64,000 nucleotides of DNA from assembly GCA_023460995.1 (NCBI GenBank), contig JAEWOE010000003.1, positions 1-64,000 of the forward strand. Direction: 5' to 3'. A model generated the notes under the pieces. The model searched no databases. It saw only the letters and a program-made list of their open reading frames with translations, and was not told the DNA's origin. Positions 1 through 7,525 of this stretch are shown here, one piece after another. Positions within the stretch are counted from its first letter, which is position 1, and each line of letters opens with the position of its first letter. This DNA is from Bacillota bacterium. GTDB lineage: Bacteria; Bacillota_I; Bacilli_A; RF39; UBA660. A program made the translations under genes and the position numbers.

Positions 1-215
1 GTCCAGTAGGTCCAAATGAACCAGTTAAACCTGTAGGTCCAGTAGGTCCAGTAGGTCCGGTAGGTCCAGTAGGTCCAAATGAGCCAGTTAAACCAGTAGG
101 TCCAGTAGGCCCAGTAGGTCCAGTAGGCCCTGTAGGTCCAGTAGGCCCTGTAGGTCCAGTAGGCCCAGTAGGCCCAGTAGGCCCTCCCGAAGGTCCAGTA
201 GGTCCAGTAGGTCCA
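1..215. repeat. Tandem 9-bp repeat GGTCCAGTA (coding collagen triplets)
   Basis: Near-perfect 9-base units, with variants such as GGCCCAGTA, GGCCCTGTA and GGTCCAAAT, run through the array. Each unit encodes one Gly-Pro-Thr triplet on the minus strand. Arrays of this kind change copy number easily and are prone to assembly collapse. Confidence 0.9.
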
Positions 216-289
216 ACACAACAACAACAATTTGGTCTACATTTATTATCGTGCTCTATTTTTCTTAAAGCACTCTCGTATATATTCAT
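1..289 (-). CDS. Collagen-like GPT-repeat surface protein, partial (N-terminal part)
   Basis: The gene reads leftwards from an ATG at 289 and is still open at position 1, so only the first 96 codons are visible. An AGGAGG-type site at 297-301 fixes the start. Residues 1-16 are a short polar head (MNIYESALRKIEHDNK), residues 17-24 contain five cysteines, four of them consecutive, and from about residue 26 the protein is Gly-Pro-Thr collagen triplets with occasional GLT and GSF. The triplet register slips once near residue 35 (GPSGGPT). Known relatives are BclA-type exosporium glycoproteins and other bacterial collagen-like surface proteins. The cysteine cluster could cross-link it to a surface layer. 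A spore-surface role is inference; the C-terminal domain that would decide is outside the window. Confidence 0.8.
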   Translation of the reverse strand, partial: MNIYESALRKIEHDNKCRPNCCCCVGPTGPTGPSGGPTGPTGPTGPTGPTGPTGPTGPTGPTGPTGLTGSFGPTGPTGPTGPTGPTGLTGSFGPTG

Positions 290-773
290 TTTTTTTCCTC
301 CTTTACTATTATAAATATGTAGGTTATTAAAATTGAGATAAACAATATATACCAAAGTAACAATGTTTATTTCAATTTTTCTAAGTATAGAACTAATTTA
401 ATTAGTAATAAAAGGGTTTGTGACAAAATTTAATGTAAATTTAATTCATTTGATTTGATTTGCAAGGTTAGTATAAAAGTTTAATCAAGTTAACTGTATT
501 AATGAGTAAAAATACTAATAATGAAAATAAAATTTGTTTAATTCTAAAATAAATACGACCTATAATTTTCAATTATAAATTGATGAGTTATCAAATTTAC
601 TTTATAAAATTTTTTATAGTGTCTCATAAAAATTATTAATTATATATACTATATTTAGTTATGTAATAATTAAAAAAGATAATTATGTAAAAATACCTAT
701 TATTATTTGAAAAAAGAATATTTTTGTGTTAATATTAGGAAGAAAACACATGGAAATTAAAGGATGTGATAAT
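290..773. other. Intergenic region without a recognisable gene
   Basis: This 484-base stretch separates two divergent genes. It is extremely AT-rich and shows no open frame of note, no tRNA-like fold and no clear hairpin with a T tract. A TATAAT on the minus strand at 308-313 is too close to the ribosome binding site of the collagen-like gene to be a convincing sigma-A box. I see nothing else that can be supported. Confidence 0.5.
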
Positions 774-1517
774 ATGATAGATAGTCATATGCATATTAAT
801 AGTTATTTTAACAATATATCTGATTTAGATAAAATTAATAATAATAAACAAATTAAAAACGTTATTAATGTTGGTTTAGATATTATAACGTCTAGAGAGA
901 TAGTGTCTATTTCACTCAATAATGATAAAATGTATACAGCCATTGGTATTCATCCCCTTTATACAAAGGATCATAATCCTGAAGATTTATTTAACTTAGT
1001 AAATGGTAAAGTAGTAGCAATAGGTGAGATAGGTTTTGATAATACTGATAATGACTATAATAATCAAAAGTATTATTTTGTTAAACAAATACTTATAGCA
1101 AATGAGTTAAACCTTCCTGTTATTATTCATTCAAAGAATAGTAATGAAGAAATAATAAATATATTTAAAAATATTATAAAACCAAAATATGGTTGTGTAT
1201 TTCACTGCTTTCAACCAGATATAGAAATAATGAAGTATTTAGTTGAAAATGGATACTATATTTCTTTTGCGGGCCCTATTACATATAAAACAGCAAAAAA
1301 ATCTATAGATATAATAAAACAAGTTCCAATTGATATGTTTTTAGTGGAAACAGATAGTCCTTATATGACTCCCGAACCATATCGTGACGAAATTAATAAT
1401 TCTAATAATTTAAAATATATAATATCTAAAGTAGCAGAAATAAAAAATATGAGTAAAGTAGAAATTGAAAATATAACAACACAAAATACTAAGAGATTAT
1501 TTAAGAAAATGGTATAA
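774..1517 (+). CDS. TatD family metal-dependent hydrolase
   Basis: The 247-residue product starts MIDSHMHI, the metal-binding HxH at the tip of strand 1 of a TatD amidohydrolase barrel. Further family marks follow in order: GEIGFD near residue 83, an IHSKN histidine, FHCF, and ETDSPYM near the C terminus. TatD proteins act as 3'-5' DNases or related phosphoesterases in repair and quality control. The frame is open from a GTG at 726, but the ATG at 774 matches the family start and has AAAGGATG ahead of it. Length is normal (about 250-260). It is followed after 18 bases by a small unknown gene, probably cotranscribed. Confidence 0.85.
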   Translation: MIDSHMHINSYFNNISDLDKINNNKQIKNVINVGLDIITSREIVSISLNNDKMYTAIGIHPLYTKDHNPEDLFNLVNGKVVAIGEIGFDNTDNDYNNQKYYFVKQILIANELNLPVIIHSKNSNEEIINIFKNIIKPKYGCVFHCFQPDIEIMKYLVENGYYISFAGPITYKTAKKSIDIIKQVPIDMFLVETDSPYMTPEPYRDEINNSNNLKYIISKVAEIKNMSKVEIENITTQNTKRLFKKMV

Positions 1518-1535
1518 TACATAAAGAGGTGACTT

Positions 1536-1841
1536 ATGAAAAAAGAAATTAAGATATTAAATATGGTGAAAAATTATATTGAAAAATCTAGAATTCAAAA
1601 AGAAGCATTAATACAAGAAGAAAAACGAGTAACTTTGAATTTATTAAATAGGACATGGACAGCTGTCCAAATAAAGGATTATAATTGTGCTCTTTTAGGA
1701 AATTCTGCTGGATGGATAGGTGGCGACTATACTGAACGTGATATTAAAGCATCAATTTTAAGAGACAGTGCTCACTTATTTACAGAAGAAGAATATGTAG
1801 AATTATATAATAAAATTTATCCAAAAGAAAAGATTAAGTAA
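1536..1841 (+). CDS. Small protein of unknown function (101 aa)
   Basis: I do not recognise a family. The start has a GAGGTG site at the right distance and follows the TatD gene by 18 bases, which suggests one transcript. The product is soluble and charged, has no membrane segment or signal peptide, and contains a conspicuous aromatic/glycine central stretch (GNSAGWIGGDY, about residues 55-65) between two helical ends. It could be a small adaptor or a regulatory protein, but nothing in the sequence tells which. Confidence 0.65.
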   Translation: MKKEIKILNMVKNYIEKSRIQKEALIQEEKRVTLNLLNRTWTAVQIKDYNCALLGNSAGWIGGDYTERDIKASILRDSAHLFTEEEYVELYNKIYPKEKIK

Positions 1842-1950
1842 TAATCTTTTTGTTTTCTAATTAGTGGTAAAATTATCAAAATAAATTAGCTCTTTTTCTT
1901 TGAAAAAAGTTATAAATATGATAAACTATTACAAGCGAGGAAGTGATTAC

Positions 1951-3549
1951 ATGTTAAAAGCAAATAATATAGGATTAAGATTTAGTACTAGAGTATTATT
2001 TGACAATGTTAATATAGAATTTAAAGATGATAATTGTTATGGGATTATTGGTGCCAACGGAGCAGGAAAATCTACATTTTTAAAGATATTAAGTGGAGAA
2101 ATAGATTCAACAAAAGGTGAAGTTATTTTAGGTAAGAATGAAAGATTATCTACTTTAAAACAAAATCATAATGAATTTGATCAATATCAAGTACTTGAGA
2201 CAGTAATAATGGGTGATACTAAACTATATAGTATAATGAAAGAAAAAGAAGAACTATACATGAAACCAGATTTTTCTATGGAAGATGGTATGAAAGTAGC
2301 TGAATTAGAGGAAGAGTTTGCTTCTTTAAATGGATGGCAAGCAGACAGTGATGCAGCTCAACTTTTAGCAGGTCTTGGCATTAAAACAGATATGCTTGAG
2401 ATGAAGATGAGTGAATTAAAGGATAGCGAAAAGGTTAAGGTTTTATTAGCTAGAGCATTATTTGGTAATCCAGATGTTTTATTATTAGATGAACCAACTA
2501 ATGGTCTTGATAGTAAAAGTATAATGTGGTTAGAAGAATTCTTAATTAACTTTAAAAATACTGTTCTTGTAGTATCACATGATAGACACTTTTTAAATAA
2601 AGTATGTACTCATATGGTAGATATAGATTTTGAAAAAGTAACTTTATATGTTGGAAATTATGATTTTTGGTATGAATCAAGTCAATTGATTCAAAGACAA
2701 ATGAAAGATTCTAACAAGAAAAAAGAAGAAAAAATCAAGGAATTAGAAGACTTTATAAGAAGATTTAGTGCCAATGCTTCTAAATCTAAACAAGCTACAT
2801 CTAGAAAAAAATCCCTTGAAAAAATTCAACTTGATGAAATTATGCCATCAAGTAGAAAATATCCATATATTAATTTTGATATAGAGAAACCTCTTGGTAA
2901 AGAAGTAATAACAATGGAAAATATTAATTATAGTATTGATGGTAAAGTAATTATAAAAGATTTAAATCTTACTCTTAGACCAGATGATAAAATAATTTTA
3001 CTTGGTAATAATGAAATAGCTAAAACAGCTTTATTAAACATAATTTCTGGTAATATTAAACCTGATTCAGGTACTGTAAAATATGGTTCAACAGTAAAAA
3101 TATCTTATTATGAAAAAAACCATGATAAATATTTCCATGAATCTTTAAACTTAATTGAATGGCTTAGGAATTACTCTTCTATAAAGGAAGAGTCATTTGT
3201 AAGAGGATTTTTAGGAAGAATGTTATTTTCTGGAGAAGAATCACTTAAGAAAGTTAATGTTTTATCTGGTGGAGAAAAAGTTAGATGTATGTTTGCAAAA
3301 ACAATGCTTGAAAAAGGAAATGTTCTTCTACTTGATGAACCAACCAACCATTTAGATATTGAATCAATAACTGCATTAAATGAAGGATTAAAAAAGTATG
3401 ACAGTACTTTAATTATTTCTACATTCGATCAAGAAATTATTGATAGTGTAAGTAATCGGTTAATTGAAATTAAGAAAGATGGTTCTTATTTAGATAAACA
3501 AATTTCTTACGAAGAATATATTGAAAAGTTTGGTTTAGATGATATTTAA
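1951..3549 (+). CDS. ABC-F family ATPase, YkpA/YbiT-like
   Basis: The 532-residue protein has two nucleotide-binding domains and no membrane part, the ABC-F layout of translation factors that bind the ribosomal E site. NBD1 has Walker A GANGAGKST near residue 38, a degenerate signature (SELKDSEK) and DEPTNGLD, the pattern typical of the YbiT/YkpA subgroup. NBD2 has a good signature LSGGEK and DEPTNHLD, but its Walker A reads GNNEIAKTA and lacks the two glycines of the P-loop. The charged linker near residues 250-290 is the usual ABC-F arm. An upstream in-frame ATG at 1900 exists, but the GAGGAAGTG site favours 1951. A terminator follows. Confidence 0.85.
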   Translation: MLKANNIGLRFSTRVLFDNVNIEFKDDNCYGIIGANGAGKSTFLKILSGEIDSTKGEVILGKNERLSTLKQNHNEFDQYQVLETVIMGDTKLYSIMKEKEELYMKPDFSMEDGMKVAELEEEFASLNGWQADSDAAQLLAGLGIKTDMLEMKMSELKDSEKVKVLLARALFGNPDVLLLDEPTNGLDSKSIMWLEEFLINFKNTVLVVSHDRHFLNKVCTHMVDIDFEKVTLYVGNYDFWYESSQLIQRQMKDSNKKKEEKIKELEDFIRRFSANASKSKQATSRKKSLEKIQLDEIMPSSRKYPYINFDIEKPLGKEVITMENINYSIDGKVIIKDLNLTLRPDDKIILLGNNEIAKTALLNIISGNIKPDSGTVKYGSTVKISYYEKNHDKYFHESLNLIEWLRNYSSIKEESFVRGFLGRMLFSGEESLKKVNVLSGGEKVRCMFAKTMLEKGNVLLLDEPTNHLDIESITALNEGLKKYDSTLIISTFDQEIIDSVSNRLIEIKKDGSYLDKQISYEEYIEKFGLDDI

Positions 3550-3566
3550 TTAAAAAATTATAAAAT

Positions 3567-3591
3567 AAAACTACACTATGTAGTTTTTTTT
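3567..3591 (+). terminator. Terminator after the YkpA-like ABC-F gene
   Basis: AAAACTACA and TGTAGTTTT form a 9-bp stem with a three-base loop, followed by a run of T. Confidence 0.75.
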
Positions 3592-3613
3592 GTGGTAAAA
3601 TATATTTGTGTAT

Positions 3614-3688
3614 TGCCCCATGGCCAAGCGGTAAGGCTTTGGACTCTGACTCCAACATGCGTTAGTTCGAATCTAACTGGGGCAGCCA
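3614..3688 (+). tRNA. tRNA-Gln (anticodon CTG)
   Basis: A full cloverleaf folds: acceptor TGCCCCA/TGGGGCA, D arm with AAGCGGTAAGGC, anticodon stem TTGGA/TCCAA around loop CTCTGAC (anticodon CTG, codon CAG), T arm GTTAG-TTCGAAT-CTAAC, discriminator G and encoded CCA. It lies 5 bases from the next tRNA and probably shares a transcript with it. Confidence 0.95.
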
Positions 3689-3693
3689 TATAT

Positions 3694-3766
3694 GCTAGAA
3701 TAGCTCTAATGGTAGAGCAACTGTTTCGTAATCAGTAGGCTGTAGGTCCGAATCCTATTTCTAGCA
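3694..3766 (+). tRNA. tRNA-Thr (anticodon CGT)
   Basis: Acceptor GCTAGAA/TTCTAGC pairs perfectly, the D arm is GCTC...GAGC, and the T arm is GTAGG-TCCGAAT-CCTAT. The anticodon loop TTCGTAA gives CGT (codon ACG). The pair closing the anticodon loop is a T-T mismatch. After the discriminator A the genome reads CCG, so the terminal CCA is not fully encoded and must be completed by the CCA-adding enzyme, unlike the neighbouring tRNA-Gln. Confidence 0.93.
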
Positions 3767-3809
3767 CCGTATGAAATTATGTTGAATTATTATTCAATTT
3801 TAGAATATA

Positions 3810-3836
3810 AAAGTTAATTTTAATTGACTTTTTTTG
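3810..3836 (+). terminator. Terminator after the tRNA pair
   Basis: AAAGTTAAT and ATTGACTTT form a 9-bp stem (one G-T pair) with a four-base loop, followed by a T tract. Confidence 0.7.
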
Positions 3837-3943
3837 TATCTAGATACAATCCTTAAATGTGGAATGATAAAAATATTTATTACTAATTGCTTATAGTTTT
3901 GATTTTTATTTAGTCTATATATTGTTTAATTGGAGGTAATATT

Positions 3944-4423
3944 ATGAATAGAGATATTGATATATTTAATAATGGAATAAGTTATATTTGTATGGGATGT
4001 GATATTGCTAATCATAAAATGATTCCTCCTGGCGGATATGTATATGAGGATGATTTAATTAATGTATCAGCTGATCCTTTAATTGCTATAATTGGATTTT
4101 TGGTACTTGGAGTTAATAGACATATAAACAGTTTAAATCAAATGTCTGAAAGCGAATTATTTAAAATAACCAAAGTTTTAAACGAAACAGTATCTATAGT
4201 AAAAGAAGTATGCAATATAGAAACAGTTACAATAATTCAGGAGGAAGAATCTAAGCATTTTCATATTTGGATTTTACCTAATTATGACTGGATGAAACAG
4301 TTTGGCAAAGGATGCACTGGGATAAAAGAAAAAATTGAATATTCCAAAAAGCATAATGATGTTGTAAATCAAAAAAAGATATTAGAGACAATAGATCAAA
4401 TAAGAACTAAATTTAATAATTAA
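3944..4423 (+). CDS. HIT-like nucleotide-binding hydrolase
   Basis: The 159-residue product has an N-terminal CMGCDIAN motif that could hold zinc or form a disulfide, a fold consistent with the HIT superfamily, and the histidine motif HFHIW near residue 103, matching the HxHx core used by nucleotide hydrolases and transferases. The GG/YED region near residue 30 corresponds to the substrate-facing strand. A strong TGGAGG site sits ahead of the ATG. The gene stands alone between terminators. The motif has only two spaced histidines (HFH) instead of the full HxHxH, so it may be a divergent HIT branch. Substrate unknown. Confidence 0.65.
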   Translation: MNRDIDIFNNGISYICMGCDIANHKMIPPGGYVYEDDLINVSADPLIAIIGFLVLGVNRHINSLNQMSESELFKITKVLNETVSIVKEVCNIETVTIIQEEESKHFHIWILPNYDWMKQFGKGCTGIKEKIEYSKKHNDVVNQKKILETIDQIRTKFNN

Positions 4424-4510
4424 CACATTATCTTATTTTAAAAATAGGTAATATATAAAATAAACAAATAAAACAGAAGATTATTTTAAACTTTATATGT
4501 TAAAAAAACA

Positions 4511-4539
4511 TCTCTCCTTAAATAAGGGAGTTTTTTTTT
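4511..4539 (+). terminator. Terminator after the HIT-like gene
   Basis: CTCTCCTTA pairs with TAAGGGAG and is followed by nine T. It is placed about 90 bases after the stop codon. Confidence 0.7.
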
Positions 4540-4642
4540 GTTTAATTAGCATCTATTATAAAAAAACAAATGGTAAATAATGTTGGTTTATAAGAAAAGA
4601 AATTTCAAATTTATGCTATAATGTTAAAAAAGGAGTGTATGT

Positions 4643-5461
4643 ATGAGCAAAAAAATGATTTCTACAACTAATTTAAGCATCTCATTTGGGAAAAAAAAGG
4701 TTTTAAATGAGATTACATTCGATGTTAAAAATAATGAAATTTTTGGTTTTCTAGGACCAAGTGGTGCGGGGAAAACAACAACTATAAAAATATTGACTAA
4801 GCAATTAACACCAAAGACAGGAACATGCGAGGTTAATGCAAACATTAATGAAATTGGAGTTTTAAGTGACAACAGTGGTGCATATGAACGTTTAACTGTT
4901 TATCGTAATTTATGCTTTTTTGCAGAATTGTCAAAGTGTGAAAAAGAAAATGTTGATAAAGTTTTAAAACAAGTAAAATTATGGGAAGACAAAGATAAGA
5001 AAGTGCAAAATCTATCTAAGGGTATGAAACAAAGATTATTACTTGCTTGTGCTATTATTCATAACCCTAAATTATTATTTTTAGATGAACCAACAGCCGC
5101 GCTTGATCCTGCAACTGTAAATGAAATTCATGAATTACTATTTAGTTTAAAAGAAAAGGGAACAACAATTTTTCTTACAACACACAACATGGAAGAAGCA
5201 GATAAATTATGTGATAGAGTGGCTTTTTTAGATAGAGGAAAAATTGTTGATCTAGGAACTCCAAAAGATTTGAAAGTTAAATATGGAAGTGATTCTATTG
5301 ATATAATTTATGAGAATGATACAGTAGAAACAGTAAAAAAGGATAATCAAAGTATTATTAATGCATTAACAAAATCTAAACATAAAATTAAATCAATTCA
5401 TTCACAAGAACCAAATTTATCTGAGATTTTTTTAACATTGACAGGGAGGGAATTAAAATGA
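4643..5461 (+). CDS. ABC exporter ATP-binding protein (BcrA/CcmA-like)
   Basis: This 272-residue ATPase has Walker A GPSGAGKT near residue 36, signature LSKGMKQR, Walker B LLFLDEPTAALD and the H-loop TTHNMEEAD, the arrangement of exporters of the drug and lantibiotic resistance type. The C-terminal 70 residues form a small extra domain usual in this group. The start has AAAGGAG ahead of it, and TGCTATAAT at 4615-4622 is a likely extended -10. Its stop overlaps the start of the permease gene by four bases, so the two are translationally coupled and form one transporter. Substrate cannot be read. Confidence 0.85.
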   Translation: MSKKMISTTNLSISFGKKKVLNEITFDVKNNEIFGFLGPSGAGKTTTIKILTKQLTPKTGTCEVNANINEIGVLSDNSGAYERLTVYRNLCFFAELSKCEKENVDKVLKQVKLWEDKDKKVQNLSKGMKQRLLLACAIIHNPKLLFLDEPTAALDPATVNEIHELLFSLKEKGTTIFLTTHNMEEADKLCDRVAFLDRGKIVDLGTPKDLKVKYGSDSIDIIYENDTVETVKKDNQSIINALTKSKHKIKSIHSQEPNLSEIFLTLTGRELK

Positions 5462-6162
5462 AATTTTACAGAATAAAAGCTTTATTTAAACTTGGTGTTG
5501 AAGATTTATTAAAAAATATGAATGTCTTTGTATATGTTATAATGCCTATTCTCTTTGCTTTTCTCTACTCAAAAATGGAATCTCCTAAAGAGTCTATATT
5601 CGCACTATGTGTAATAATGACTTTGGCAATGGTACCAATTGCTTTAATGGCGACAATAATAGCCGAAGAAAAAGAAAAAAATACTTTAAGAACACTAGTG
5701 TTAAAGGATATTAAAGCATTAGAAATTCTAATTGCTAAAGCAATGATTTGCATGCTGTTTGTTCTTCTAGATAATCTAATAATATACTTTATAATTGGTG
5801 TTCCTATGACCCACTTTATTATATATCAACTTGTATGCTTGTTTGTAGGGTTAGCAGTGATATTGTTTGGTACAGTTGTAGGTTTGGTTTCTAAGAATCA
5901 AATGTCAGCAGGATTAATATCTGTACCTGCTATGATGTTTGTTATGGCACCTTTATTTATAGGAATATTAAAAAATGATATAGCAAATAAGATTTCTTCT
6001 TTTATACCTACTGATGCAATGATGACAATTATTAGAAATGTTTCTGAAGATACAGCTAATTTTTCTAGCGTAGGTGTGCCATCTTTTGTTATACTTGCTT
6101 GGTTAATTATAAGTGTATTTGTATTTGTTATTATGTATAAAAAAGTAGGAATAGATAATTAA
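5458..6162 (+). CDS. ABC-2 type exporter permease
   Basis: The 234-residue product has six hydrophobic segments (near residues 23-40, 48-68, 98-120, 125-147, 155-172 and 208-230), the size and layout of an ABC-2 half-permease. A charged EEKEKNTLRTL stretch after the second segment matches the cytoplasmic coupling helix of this family. It overlaps the ATPase gene ahead by four bases and should form the membrane part of the same exporter. No further gene in this unit; a terminator follows. Confidence 0.8.
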   Translation: MKFYRIKALFKLGVEDLLKNMNVFVYVIMPILFAFLYSKMESPKESIFALCVIMTLAMVPIALMATIIAEEKEKNTLRTLVLKDIKALEILIAKAMICMLFVLLDNLIIYFIIGVPMTHFIIYQLVCLFVGLAVILFGTVVGLVSKNQMSAGLISVPAMMFVMAPLFIGILKNDIANKISSFIPTDAMMTIIRNVSEDTANFSSVGVPSFVILAWLIISVFVFVIMYKKVGIDN

Positions 6163-6206
6163 TTTTAATACTTAAATCGTATAATTAAAAATTATTGTAA
6201 TAAATT

Positions 6207-6232
6207 ACTAACTAGAAATAGTTAGTTTTTTT
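6207..6232 (+). terminator. Terminator after the exporter pair
   Basis: ACTAACTA-GAAA-TAGTTAGT is a perfect 8-bp stem with a GNRA-type loop, followed by seven T. Confidence 0.85.
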
Positions 6233-6333
6233 AAATTTAAAGTAATATTGACTTACTTTTAAATTGGGTATAGAATATATGGCGAATAAGAACACTTTAT
6301 TATTTTTAATATTTTGAAATTAAGGAGAATTAT

Positions 6334-6432
6334 ATGATAGACTTTAAAGCGGTCACTAATCTTAGAATAAGGATGATAGATCATGACTTAATTAACAAAG
6401 TTTTAGGGAAAAAGAAAAACCATACCACATGA
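6334..6432 (+). CDS. Possible 32-residue peptide
   Basis: An ATG at 6334 with a strong AAGGAG site opens a 32-codon frame ending in TGA. The peptide is basic and has no recognised family. Its last codons lie inside a hairpin (AAAAACCAT/ATGGTTTTT, 6415-6442) that ends in T, so the frame could be a leader peptide or a decayed gene start. It is in the same frame as the next gene, with a TGA and a TAA between them. Real expression is uncertain. Confidence 0.35.
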   Translation: MIDFKAVTNLRIRMIDHDLINKVLGKKKNHTT

Positions 6433-6442
6433 ATGGTTTTTT
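6415..6442 (+). terminator. Terminator-like hairpin between 6334 ORF and next gene
   Basis: AAAAACCAT and ATGGTTTTTT pair around a nine-base loop, and the 3' arm supplies the T run. It lies 30 bases ahead of the following start codon, so it could end the short ORF or attenuate the next gene. Confidence 0.5.
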
Positions 6443-6471
6443 ATTAACTATCTTCAAGGTATGAGTTTCGT

Positions 6472-6828
6472 ATGAATGAAGAACTGACTTTAGCTTTTGT
6501 AATGTTTGTTCTTCAATTTTATCCAAATTATGCATGGTATTTCTTTAAAAGTAATGATTATTTAAATACAGCTATGTGTGAAGCATTAACTAACGATCTT
6601 ATATTTCAGAAAAAACATGAGTTTGGTTTAGAAGAAGGAAGGGCAAAAGTTAGCTTCACAAAAACAACGGATATAATTCAAATGCTATATCCTGGTGTAA
6701 AAGGTCTTTTTTATAAATTACCAGTTTTGCCAACAAGAGAAACTTGGTACACATTTGATGAGATAATAGAGACAGAAATAGGTCAATATGAAAAAGTACT
6801 AAGTATTAGTAAAAATAATATAAGGTGA
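6472..6828 (+). CDS. Protein of unknown function (118 aa)
   Basis: No family recognised. The product is rich in aromatic residues at the N terminus (VMFVLQFYPNYAWYFF, about residues 10-25), which could be a membrane-associated or buried helix, and has a more polar C-terminal half. The ribosome binding site is weak (CAAGG), and the frame upstream contains stops, so this may be the remaining part of a longer gene whose start is at 6334. A promoter-like -10 and a hairpin separate it from the next gene. Confidence 0.5.
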   Translation: MNEELTLAFVMFVLQFYPNYAWYFFKSNDYLNTAMCEALTNDLIFQKKHEFGLEEGRAKVSFTKTTDIIQMLYPGVKGLFYKLPVLPTRETWYTFDEIIETEIGQYEKVLSISKNNIR

Positions 6829-6897
6829 TATTTTGCCATATTTTATATAACAATTTAAAATAAGCTATCCTCGTTTTAATTCATTATAAAAAAATAA

Positions 6898-6906
6898 TGC
6901 TATAAT
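6898..6906 (+). promoter_or_regulatory. Extended -10 promoter element ahead of the sugar transferase
   Basis: TGCTATAAT is a perfect extended -10. No good -35 is seen 17 bases upstream, which extended -10 promoters can tolerate. The predicted start near 6913 leaves a leader of about 75 bases that contains a terminator-like hairpin. Confidence 0.5.
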
Positions 6907-6942
6907 ACTAAGCAACTTTATAAATTATTTAGTTATAACTCT

Positions 6943-6970
6943 AAAAATACTAGTTAATAGTATTTTTTTT
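6943..6970 (+). terminator. Terminator hairpin in the leader of the sugar transferase
   Basis: AAAAATACTA and TAGTATTTTT pair around GTTAA and run into eight T. It lies after the likely promoter and only 18 bases before the ATG, so it either ends the upstream gene or attenuates the sugar transferase. Confidence 0.65.
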
Positions 6971-6988
6971 GTTGAAAGGGGATTTTAT

Positions 6989-7489
6989 ATGTTTGATAAA
7001 GAATTTGAAAGTAATGAACTAGTTATTAGCAGTGCTAATTATCCTAATATTGGTTTTAGTATACCAGAATACTACGATGACTGCATTCAACTTAAAAAAA
7101 TATATCCTTTATTTAAGAGAACTTTTGATATCTTATTTTCCATATGTGGATTAATCGTATTATTGCCATTCTATTTATTTATAGCGGCATCTATAAAAAT
7201 AGAATCAAAAGGAAAAGTACTATATAAGCATAAGCGAATAGGAAAAAATGGAAAATATATATATTTATATAAATTTAGAACAATGGTAAGTGATGCTGGC
7301 AATCTTGAAAAGTTTTTTTCTGAGGAACAGATGAAAGAGTATTACTTGAATTTTAAGCTTAATAATGATCCAAGGATAACTAAAGTCGGTAGATTTTTAA
7401 GAAAAACTTCAATCGATGAGTTTCCACAATTAATTAATATTTTAAAAGGCGAGATGGCATTAATAGGTCCAAAAAAAAGAGTATTATGA
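6989..7489 (+). pseudogene. Truncated undecaprenyl-phosphate sugar transferase
   Basis: The 166-residue frame matches the bacterial sugar transferase family that starts exopolysaccharide or glycan assembly on the lipid carrier: one membrane segment (about residues 47-68), KHKRIGKNG, YKFRTM, DPRITKVGRFLRKTSIDE and FPQLINILKGEM. It stops right after LIGPKKRVL, in a run of eight A. Family members go on for 30-50 residues with a conserved KPGITG-type end, which is missing. Shifting the frame at the A run gives GPKKEYYDKYYQQ and then a stop, which looks more like the family but still lacks the end. I take it as a decayed gene. It sits 36 bases before a CpsB-like phosphatase. Confidence 0.7.
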
Positions 7490-7525
7490 TAAATATTATC
7501 AACAATAATATTATAGGTATTGAAA

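Noticed and set aside
1..215. Regular short repeats that could suggest a CRISPR array
   Set aside because: Units are contiguous 9-mers without spacers and encode Gly-Pro-Thr triplets in an open frame with a ribosome site.
3470..3658. 62-codon open frame on the minus strand
   Set aside because: It runs through a terminator and into the tRNA-Gln gene and the 3' end of the ABC-F gene, and has no ribosome site.
6334..6828. Readthrough of TGA joining the 32-codon ORF with the 118-residue gene
   Set aside because: The two are in the same frame, but a TAA at 6445-6447 also separates them, and there is no recoding element.
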